Shown piece after piece: positions 1 through 3,778 of a stretch of DNA of 6,284 bases. Below the pieces are notes generated by a model that was not told the origin of the DNA, made no database searches, and saw nothing but the letters and a program-made list of their open reading frames with translations. Positions within the stretch are counted from its first letter, which is position 1. The number at the start of each line of letters is the position of its first letter. The stretch is taken from the NCBI GenBank assembly GCA_017540065.1, contig JAFYBU010000102.1, forward strand, positions 1 to 6,284, written 5' to 3'. This DNA is from Alphaproteobacteria bacterium. Its GTDB lineage: Bacteria > Pseudomonadota > Alphaproteobacteria > CAAHEQ01 > UBA3637. The position numbers and the translations under genes are program-made.

Positions 1-395
1 CTTGTCATCCCGACAGAAAGGGCTACATCTCCTTTTGCCAAGTAAGTCATGACGTTACTGGCTGTTCCCCCCGGGCAAGTCCCAACCAAAATAACACCGA
101 CCAATAAAGGCGTATCTAATCCGAACATTTTACCCAATGTAAAAGCTAAAATTGGCATAACAGTAAATTGAGCAACCCCACCAATCAGGATTTCCTTTGG
201 TCGTTTCAAAACCATTAAAAAATCCTTTGGATTCAGCGTCAACCCCATACCAAACATCACCAATATCAACAAATTATTAATCCATGATGTTTGAACCCAA
301 AGAGCTGTTTTGGGAACAAATAAAGCCATTACCGCCACACCCAAAATAATAACAGCCATATACTTTGTTGAAAAATCACAAATCTTTTTGAACAT
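1..395 (-). CDS. BASS-family (bile acid:sodium symporter) transporter, N-terminal part
   Basis: Inner-membrane transporter of the bile acid/sodium symporter superfamily; family members move organic anions with sodium. The first 131 residues are visible and the C-terminal part lies off the left edge. Hydrophobic helices lie near residues 12-28, 38-55, 69-88 and 97-108. The motif GMGLTL (about 49-54) and the signature GTCPGGTASNVMTYLAKGD (about 105-123) are typical of the family, the second being the crossover region around the sodium site. The ATG is preceded by AAAGGAA at 401-407, and a TTGACT-N17-TAGAAT promoter lies at 414-442. The substrate cannot be told from the sequence: bacterial members carry bile acids, pantoate, pyruvate and other acids. 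It is divergent from a small membrane-protein gene, with a repeat copy between them. I am sure of the family, not of the substrate. Confidence 0.9.
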   Translation of the reverse strand, partial: MFKKICDFSTKYMAVIILGVAVMALFVPKTALWVQTSWINNLLILVMFGMGLTLNPKDFLMVLKRPKEILIGGVAQFTVMPILAFTLGKMFGLDTPLLVGVILVGTCPGGTASNVMTYLAKGDVALSVGMT

Positions 396-413
396 GCTTA
401 TTCCTTTCGGGAT

Positions 414-442
414 ATTCTAATATCAACCCATATAAAAGTCAA
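414..442 (-). promoter_or_regulatory. Sigma70-type promoter of the BASS transporter gene
   Basis: On the minus strand TTGACT (437-442) and TAGAAT (414-419) are separated by 17 bp; each box matches five of six consensus bases. The expected start is near 407, at the edge of the Shine-Dalgarno sequence, so the leader would be only about a dozen bases. Confidence 0.65.
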
Positions 443-449
443 ACTATTT

Positions 450-483
450 GATTTGGCTGGACTTGTCGTGCAATTTCCGAGCT
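450..483 (+). repeat. 34-bp dispersed repeat, copy 1
   Basis: This stretch matches 994-1027 at 30 of 34 positions. The shared core reads GATTTGGCTGG, one variable base, then CTTGTCGTGCAAT. It lies between the two divergent promoters, 7 bp upstream of the transporter -35 box and 11 bp upstream of the -35 box of the small membrane-protein gene. Similarity stops at both ends. It could be an operator shared by the two loci or a fragment of a dispersed intergenic repeat; the sequence alone does not decide. Confidence 0.75.
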
Positions 484-494
484 AGATTTAAGTA

Positions 495-523
495 TTGCAA
501 TATTCTAAAAATTATTTTATAGT
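495..523 (+). promoter_or_regulatory. Candidate promoter of the small membrane-protein gene
   Basis: TTGCAA (495-500) and TATAGT (518-523) are spaced by 17 bp. The predicted start near 530 falls at the Shine-Dalgarno AAAAGGAG (528-535), giving the same very short leader as the divergent transporter gene. The region is AT-rich, so a chance match is possible. Confidence 0.45.
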
Positions 524-540
524 AACAAAAAGGAGAAAAT

Positions 541-822
541 ATGAGATCTAAAGAAAAAAACAATAAAAGCATTTTAAAATACATTTTATATGCAATTTTA
601 ATTGAATTAGGAACTGTATTATTATCAGTTTTCTGTTTTATATGTGGTTTTGAAAAAGCATATAGAGGTCATGGAGGAGAAATAGAAGCATATATTGCTT
701 TCTATATTATTCCTTTTTTACCAATTTTATTTCTTTTTAAAAATTTTGAGAAAATTGAATGGAGAATAATCAGTTTGGGGCTATTTCTTATTAATTTCTT
801 ACTAGTTATATCTCTGAATTAG
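541..822 (+). CDS. Small three-helix membrane protein, unknown function (93 aa)
   Basis: I do not recognise this protein. It has a basic N-terminus (MRSKEKNNKS) followed by hydrophobic segments at about residues 12-36, 51-67 and 74-91, so it is very probably an inner-membrane protein with the N-terminus inside by the positive-inside rule. A charged stretch AYRGHGGEIEA (about 40-50) joins the first two helices. The start is well supported: AAAAGGAG lies five bases before the ATG. Codons are strikingly AT-rich (many TTA, ATA and AAA) compared with priA or xerC, which suggests an accessory or recently acquired gene. No clear terminator follows; a 51-bp repeat copy begins 22 bp past the stop. It is flanked on both sides by copies of the 34-bp repeat. 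I am fairly sure it is a real gene; its function is unknown. Confidence 0.7.
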   Translation: MRSKEKNNKSILKYILYAILIELGTVLLSVFCFICGFEKAYRGHGGEIEAYIAFYIIPFLPILFLFKNFEKIEWRIISLGLFLINFLLVISLN

Positions 823-844
823 AGTTATTTTTAGATAACAAATT

Positions 845-895
845 ATCCCAGAGCATAGGTATTGAAAAATAAGGACTTTTTATCTAATTGGTTCG
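845..895 (+). repeat. 51-bp dispersed repeat, copy A
   Basis: It aligns without gaps to 1758-1808 at 39 of 51 positions. The shared blocks are ATCCCAGA, GTATTGAAAA, AAGG, TTTTTAT and ATTGGTTCG at identical spacing. Both copies lie just downstream of a plus-strand gene stop. In the other copy ATCCCAGA forms the right arm of a terminator hairpin; here the matching left arm is absent. A looser match continues a short way on, to AAAAATT. Confidence 0.6.
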
Positions 896-1027
896 GAACT
901 GAAAAAATTAAGCCACTTTTCAAAAAAGAAATTCCGAACTGCTTTAGGTGCTTGTAAAATAAAGAAAAAACGCCCATTTCTGAACGTTTGTGTGATTTGG
1001 CTGGGCTTGTCGTGCAATGTACGAACT
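891..1027. repeat. Intergenic repeat region with inverted repeats and 34-bp repeat copy 2
   Basis: No gene is supported between 823 and 1099. The stretch holds an inverted repeat GTTCGGAA/TTCCGAAC (891-898 and 932-939) enclosing TGAAAA/TTTTCA (900-905 and 917-922), so a hairpin is possible. GTTCG at 891-895 could also pair with CGAAC at 1022-1026, closing a 136-base loop. The second copy of the 34-bp repeat (994-1027) ends it. Minus-strand reading frames across this region start only at TTG, lack a Shine-Dalgarno sequence and overlap each other, so I treat it as a degenerate repeat element and not as coding sequence. Confidence 0.5.
994..1027 (+). repeat. 34-bp dispersed repeat, copy 2
   Basis: It matches 450-483 with four differences in 34 positions and in the same orientation. 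It ends 87 bp before the start of the 199-residue gene, so like copy 1 it lies upstream of a plus-strand unknown gene. Its opening TTGGCTGGG resembles the reverse complement of the tRNA-Gln 3' end, but only over nine bases at most. Confidence 0.75.
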
Positions 1028-1102
1028 GGAAAATTTTCAATAAAGATGTTTTTTTGTTGCAAAAGGGATTTAATTTTGCTAGCTTAAAACCAGATCTAAA
1101 TG

Positions 1103-1108
1103 AAAGGA
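1103..1108 (+). promoter_or_regulatory. Ribosome binding site deciding the start at 1115
   Basis: AAAGGA lies six bases before the ATG at 1115. The in-frame ATG at 1100 has no purine-rich sequence at the right distance before it and itself overlaps this site, so the downstream ATG is preferred. Confidence 0.75.
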
Positions 1109-1114
1109 TTTAAA

Positions 1115-1714
1115 ATGGCAAAAAAGAAAGAGGAACCGAAATACATTGGTCGTTATGGCGAAGTACTGGAAGATGTGGAAGAAATTGAAAGTCCCATAGA
1201 TCCTTCTGAACCTATACGTTTAAGAGGATGGGGAGTCGATGAAAAAGGGGTAAAAAGAGAGGTTGTTTTCCAAGTTTCTAGAAAAACTGGTAAAAAACAT
1301 GGTTATTATCTTATTCTCTTGAGTAAAGAGGAAAAGAAAAAAATGCCCTATGCTTGTGAACCAGTAGAAAGCTGTTGGTATATCAGTGATAAACTAAATG
1401 GAGAAGATCGTATATGTCTTCAACAACCTACTCCGCTTACGCATGGATCCTATAAAAGAACCTATTTTCTCAGAGGAAGGCAGTTAGAAGGAAGGGAGAT
1501 TGAACATTACCAATACGATTGTACTGAAGATATACTTGGTCGAATTGAAAAAGAAGAAAGAGAAGAAGGAAGTGTGAAGGCGCACGATATACGCAAATTT
1601 CTTGAGGATTCTTCCATTATAGAAGCAATAAAAACGGGAGATCCAGTTAAGGTAAGAAATGCTGCGGCACGAGTTGCAATTAAAAACGCTAAGAAAAAAG
1701 AAATGGGTGAATAA
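1115..1714 (+). CDS. Hypothetical protein, 199 aa, highly charged and soluble
   Basis: I do not recognise a family. The protein starts MAKKKEEPKYIGRYG and has no signal peptide or membrane segment, so it is probably cytoplasmic. The first half (about residues 30-125) looks beta-rich, with short alternating stretches such as REVVFQVSRKTGKKHGYYLILL, and holds Cys at about 81, 87 and 101, with a fourth at 136; these are not spaced as a standard zinc motif. From about 137 on it looks helical and charged (many E, K and R), ending with an Ala/Lys-rich segment (AAARVAIKNAKKK) that could bind nucleic acid or partners. It ends before a strong terminator and so is probably a single-gene unit. No promoter stands out upstream, although TTGCAA occurs at 1057-1062. 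It could be an accessory or phage-derived gene, but nothing proves that. Confidence 0.75.
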   Translation: MAKKKEEPKYIGRYGEVLEDVEEIESPIDPSEPIRLRGWGVDEKGVKREVVFQVSRKTGKKHGYYLILLSKEEKKKMPYACEPVESCWYISDKLNGEDRICLQQPTPLTHGSYKRTYFLRGRQLEGREIEHYQYDCTEDILGRIEKEEREEGSVKAHDIRKFLEDSSIIEAIKTGDPVKVRNAAARVAIKNAKKKEMGE

Positions 1715-1735
1715 GATTTCATTTTTTATATTTTT

Positions 1736-1771
1736 AATTCTGGGGTGTTTTACGGGCATCCCAGAATTTTT
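1736..1771 (+). terminator. Rho-independent terminator after the 199-aa gene
   Basis: The left arm AATTCTGGGGTG (1736-1747) pairs with CATCCCAGAATT (1757-1768) over 12 positions with one G-T wobble. The loop is nine bases and a T run follows. It begins 21 bp past the stop. The right arm is also the start of the 51-bp repeat copy B, so this terminator is partly built from repeat sequence. Confidence 0.8.
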
Positions 1772-1808
1772 GTATTGAAAACAAAGGTTTTTTTATAGTA
1801 TTGGTTCG
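1758..1808 (+). repeat. 51-bp dispersed repeat, copy B
   Basis: It is the partner of 845-895 at a constant offset of 913 bases, 39 of 51 identical. Its left end is the right arm of the terminator of the 199-residue gene, and its right end (GTATTGGTTCG) is the left arm of the outer inverted repeat of the palindromic element that follows. Confidence 0.6.
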
Positions 1809-1934
1809 ACCGAGGGGAAAAATTGGGGGTGGCTGATTGTAAATCGCGGGTGCGATTTATCCCTTCGGGACCGCCTACGGCGTCCGCTCACATTGTTCGC
1901 GAGCAAACCAACTTCGTTGGGCCGAACCCAATAC
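1798..1934. repeat. Palindrome-rich structured element closed by an outer inverted repeat
   Basis: GTATTGGTTCG (1798-1808) pairs with CGAACCCAATAC (1923-1934) with one extra C in the right arm, closing the element. Inside are consecutive small hairpins: TAAATCGC/GCGATTTA (1840-1859, perfect 8-bp stem, loop GGGT); TCCC/GGGA (1860-1870); CGCC/GGCG (1872-1882), which can be extended by GGA/TCCC-side pairing GGA with TCC (1868-1870 and 1883-1885); TTGTT/AGCAA (1893-1906); and CCAAC/GTTGG (1908-1920). It is more GC-rich than its surroundings. A plus-strand reading frame crosses it and runs antisense through the tRNA, which is not a credible gene. It may be a REP-like repeat or a structured RNA; no promoter was seen for it. 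Confidence 0.6.
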
Positions 1935-1948
1935 ACCTATTAGCCAAT

Positions 1949-1977
1949 AAAAAACCGCCTAAACGGGCGGATTTTTT
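1949..1977 (-). terminator. Terminator of tRNA-Gln
   Basis: On the minus strand CCGCC and GGCGG (1966-1970 and 1955-1959) form a stem with a six-base loop, followed by TTTTTT (1949-1954). It starts a few bases past the encoded CCA. A six-base T run on the other side too (1972-1977) means it could also stop plus-strand transcription coming through the palindromic element. Confidence 0.85.
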
Positions 1978-1979
1978 AC

Positions 1980-2055
1980 TGGCTGGGGCGGCTGGATTCG
2001 AACCAACGAAATGGCGGAATCAGAATCCGCTGCCTTACCACTTGGCGACGCCCCA
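1980..2055 (-). tRNA. tRNA-Gln (anticodon CUG)
   Basis: The full cloverleaf can be folded by eye. Acceptor arms TGGGGCG and CGCCCCA pair over seven positions, the discriminator base is G and CCA is encoded. The anticodon stem GCGGA/TCCGC holds the loop TTCTGAT with CTG in the middle, reading CAG (Gln). The T-arm is GTTGG, TTCGAAT, CCAGC, with one G-T pair. The D-arm contains AAGTGGTAAGGC. A U at position 1 of a weak first pair is characteristic of tRNA-Gln. The gene has its own promoter and terminator. Confidence 0.96.
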
Positions 2056-2067
2056 ATGACGTTGATT

Positions 2068-2096
2068 ATTATATCAAACTTAATTCAAAATTGCAA
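2068..2096 (-). promoter_or_regulatory. Promoter of tRNA-Gln
   Basis: On the minus strand TTGCAA (2091-2096), a 17-bp spacer and a perfect TATAAT (2068-2073) lie 12 bp before the mature 5' end, leaving a few bases of leader for RNase P to remove. Confidence 0.8.
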
Positions 2097-2107
2097 GTGT
2101 TGAAATG

Positions 2108-2136
2108 AAAAAGGCGACCCGATCGGATCGCCTTTT
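2108..2136 (-). terminator. Terminator of rpmE
   Basis: A perfect 9-bp stem AAAAGGCGA/TCGCCTTTT (2128-2136 and 2109-2117 on the minus strand) has a ten-base loop whose centre CCGATCGG is itself palindromic. A T run closes it on the minus strand. It lies 7 bp past the rpmE stop and just upstream of the tRNA promoter, so the two genes are separate units. Confidence 0.88.
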
Positions 2137-2143
2137 GAAATTC

Positions 2144-2371
2144 TTAAGCAGACTTTTTCTTGAAAGAAGCAAAGCGCTTGTTGAACTTGGCCAATTGTCC
2201 ACCACTGTCAATCAAACGATACACACCTGTCCATGCTGGATGAGAAGCAGGATCAATATCTAAACGCACCTTATCCCCAGCCTTACCCATTGTTGAACGA
2301 GTCTTGAATTCTGTTCCGTCAGTCATAACAACGGTAATTTCATGATAATCAGGATGTGTATTTTTTTTCAT
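2144..2371 (-). CDS. rpmE: Large ribosomal subunit protein bL31
   Basis: A 75-residue ribosomal protein L31, which binds the large subunit and helps bridge to the small subunit. The opening MKKNTHPDYHEITVVMTDG, the centre RSTMGKAGDKVRLDIDPASHPAWTG and the end GGQLAKFNKRFASFKKKSA match the family over its full length. There is no cysteine, so this is the zinc-free form common in alphaproteobacteria, where the enterobacterial type has a zinc-binding Cys set. AAGGAG (2378-2383) lies six bases before the ATG. It is transcribed alone from a strong promoter and ends in a strong hairpin terminator. Confidence 0.95.
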   Translation of the reverse strand: MKKNTHPDYHEITVVMTDGTEFKTRSTMGKAGDKVRLDIDPASHPAWTGVYRLIDSGGQLAKFNKRFASFKKKSA

Positions 2372-2403
2372 TTTTTTCTCCTTTTTTGTCTTTCGTTGGC
2401 GGA

Positions 2404-2432
2404 ATTATACCCCTTTTTAATATAAAAAGCAA
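2404..2432 (-). promoter_or_regulatory. Promoter of rpmE
   Basis: On the minus strand TTGCTT (2427-2432) and a perfect TATAAT (2404-2409) are spaced by 17 bp. The expected start near 2397 gives a leader of about 26 bases containing the Shine-Dalgarno sequence. No long autoregulatory leader is present. Confidence 0.75.
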
Positions 2433-2452
2433 GTACTTTTTGAATTTTTTTC

Positions 2453-2480
2453 TTGATAAAATGGCAAAAATGTGTAAAAT
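2453..2480 (+). promoter_or_regulatory. Candidate promoter giving a leaderless pagP mRNA
   Basis: TTGATA (2453-2458) and TAAAAT (2475-2480), each five of six to consensus, are spaced by 16 bp. Transcription would begin near 2487, one or two bases before the ATG at 2489, and no Shine-Dalgarno sequence is present. The same TTG at 2453 is an in-frame alternative start, but it would place twelve extra residues ahead of a normal signal peptide. Confidence 0.5.
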
Positions 2481-2488
2481 ACTTGTTT

Positions 2489-3016
2489 ATGAGGACAAAA
2501 CTTTATTTTTTAACTCTCTTAATATTTTTTTCCCCTTTCAGGGGTAATGCTTTTTGGGAAGAAACGAAAGCTCATTTTAAACAAATTATTTGTCGCGGAC
2601 AAAATGAACTCTATGTTCCCGTCAATACGTGGCACAATCGCTTAACTTATGATCATGATAAAATCGATGAATACAATGAACGTCCTTGGGGGATTGGTAT
2701 TGGAAGAGTGTTGACCAAAGAAAATCACAGATATTCTCTGGGGGTAATGGAATTCCAAGATTCACACAATGACATTGAACCCATTTTTGCTTATAAATGG
2801 CAAAGAGTTTGGCGTACAGATAAAACCTTTCGTCCTACTTTGGGGTGGATGGCAGGTATAACAATGCGCAGTGATTACGATTATATCCCTCTTCCTGCTA
2901 TTCTACCTGTTTTAGGAATTGATATTGGTTCTTTTTCGTTTGAAAGTACATATGTTCCTTCTTTGGGCAAAAACAATGGAAATGTTTTATTCAGTTGGGT
3001 TCAATGGCGGTTCTAA
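2489..3016 (+). CDS. pagP: PagP-type lipid A palmitoyltransferase, outer-membrane beta-barrel
   Basis: Outer-membrane acyltransferase that moves a fatty acyl chain (palmitate in E. coli) from a phospholipid to lipid A. The ATG at 2489 gives 175 residues with a signal peptide (MRTKLYFLTLLIFF, then GNA before FWEE; cut after about 21). Matches to E. coli PagP as I remember it are clear: YVPVNTWHNR, DEYNERPWG, FQDSHNDIEP, DYIPLPAILP, STYVPS and NNGNVLFSW, with a C-terminal aromatic residue (WRF) typical of barrel proteins. The catalytic triad is present: His49 in TWH, and Asp91 and Ser92 in FQDS. By an ungapped alignment the residue matching E. coli Gly88, the floor of the acyl-chain ruler, is Lys103 (AYKWQ). 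The gene appears leaderless, and its 3' end overlaps the convergent DUF167 gene by 30 bp. The family call is firm; the acyl chain used is uncertain. Confidence 0.93.
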   Translation: MRTKLYFLTLLIFFSPFRGNAFWEETKAHFKQIICRGQNELYVPVNTWHNRLTYDHDKIDEYNERPWGIGIGRVLTKENHRYSLGVMEFQDSHNDIEPIFAYKWQRVWRTDKTFRPTLGWMAGITMRSDYDYIPLPAILPVLGIDIGSFSFESTYVPSLGKNNGNVLFSWVQWRF

Positions 3017-3256
3017 TTTTTCAACGCCCGTTATTTCCACTTGTTTTTGACGGCTGGTTAACCCGTGAGTGATTATCACATTCTTTTTGGGAACCCCGGC
3101 TTCTGATGCTAAAAAATCGATTAAAGCCTCATTTGCTTTATTATCAACAGCTCGTTCACGAACCGCCACACGCCAATGCGTTCCATTCCATTTACCTTGC
3201 CAGCCGGTATGTTTAGCTCCCGGTGTCAGTCGAATCTGCAGGATTACTTTTTCCAT
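2987..3256 (-). CDS. DUF167 / YggU-family protein (UPF0235)
   Basis: A small cytoplasmic protein of 89 residues from the DUF167 family, whose function is not established. The family pattern is visible throughout: an opening strand VILQIRLTPGAKHTG, then WRVAVRERAVDNKANEALIDFLA (the VDxxAN region, about 31-50), GVPKKNVIITHGLTSRQKQVEI and a short variable tail ending NPTE. It is the last gene of the priA operon. Its first 44 bases overlap the end of the upstream membrane-protein gene, with AAGGA (3264-3268) seven bases before the ATG, so translation is probably coupled. Its last 30 bases overlap the convergent pagP end, and no terminator hairpin is seen. Confidence 0.88.
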   Translation of the reverse strand: MEKVILQIRLTPGAKHTGWQGKWNGTHWRVAVRERAVDNKANEALIDFLASEAGVPKKNVIITHGLTSRQKQVEITGVEKLEPPLNPTE

Positions 3257-3770
3257 TTTTTAATCCTTGAATTTCTTCACGTAAACTTTGGATTTCTTCA
3301 TGTAATTTATTAAAATAAGGGGACAATTCTTTTGATACAATATCTGCACTTTCTTTTTGATGAGTTTTGAACCGATAAGTTTTTATTGTCCGCCACACCA
3401 AATAAATACCCCCTAAAAACAAAAAGGCATCTATTAACCACAGGCTGAAAGCAATACTTGCGTTCGCAAATAATTGTGATGAACTTAACTTACTCCAAAT
3501 AACGGTTTGTTGCACCAAGGAAGTTAAATAATTCACAGAAGCCAATGGGTTGGAAACACTGATTAAATTTTTCATAAAAGCGGTTGTTTGCGTGGCTTGA
3601 GCCAAACGTTTTTGTGCTTCAACAATTCCAAATGCACTTTGGATTTTTTCCGGAAAAGTATGGTGGGCATAAAAATACAAAGCAATACCTGCCAATACCC
3701 ATGGGATTTGATGACAAATGGAAACGATTAAACGAATAAATTTTTCATAAAGAGACTTCCAAAATTTCAT
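3213..3770 (-). CDS. Two-helix membrane protein with C-terminal coiled coil, unknown function
   Basis: I do not recognise a named family for this 185-residue protein. There are two strong hydrophobic segments, at about 12-36 (LIVSICHQIPWVLAGIALYF) and 105-127 (IAFSLWLIDAFLFLGGIYLVW), with a 65-residue intervening region that would lie in the periplasm if both termini are inside. A charged helix at about 153-173 (NKLHEEIQSLREEIQGLK) has heptad-like spacing and looks like a coiled coil, so it may oligomerise or bind a partner. The tail (GKSNPADSTDTGS) is encoded where the gene overlaps DUF167 and may be functionally neutral. It starts 8 bp past the priA stop; its Shine-Dalgarno AAGGAA overlaps that stop, implying translational coupling. 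Confidence 0.8.
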   Translation of the reverse strand: MKFWKSLYEKFIRLIVSICHQIPWVLAGIALYFYAHHTFPEKIQSAFGIVEAQKRLAQATQTTAFMKNLISVSNPLASVNYLTSLVQQTVIWSKLSSSQLFANASIAFSLWLIDAFLFLGGIYLVWRTIKTYRFKTHQKESADIVSKELSPYFNKLHEEIQSLREEIQGLKNGKSNPADSTDTGS

Positions 3771-3778
3771 TTTTTTCC

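Noticed and set aside
843..1062. Two overlapping minus-strand reading frames of 60-65 codons
   Set aside because: Both start only with TTG, lack a Shine-Dalgarno sequence, overlap each other in different frames and coincide with repeats and inverted repeats. They are better explained as repeat sequence.
1840..1920. CRISPR array
   Set aside because: The palindromes differ from one another in sequence and size and are not equal repeats separated by equal spacers; no cas gene is nearby.
1980..2005. tRNA-Gln 3' end as an attachment site for an integrated island
   Set aside because: The only partial match I found is TGGCTGGG inside the repeat near 997, about eight bases, with no integrase gene nearby on that side. 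xerC is a housekeeping type and lies on the other side.
1823..2059. Plus-strand reading frame of 78 codons
   Set aside because: It crosses the palindromic element and the tRNA terminator and then reads antisense through the whole tRNA-Gln gene (the segment AGFEPTKWRNQNPLPYH is a tRNA antisense translation).
2453..2488. TTG at 2453 as the pagP start
   Set aside because: It would put twelve polar and mixed residues before an otherwise normal signal peptide, and the TTG is part of a good -35 box.
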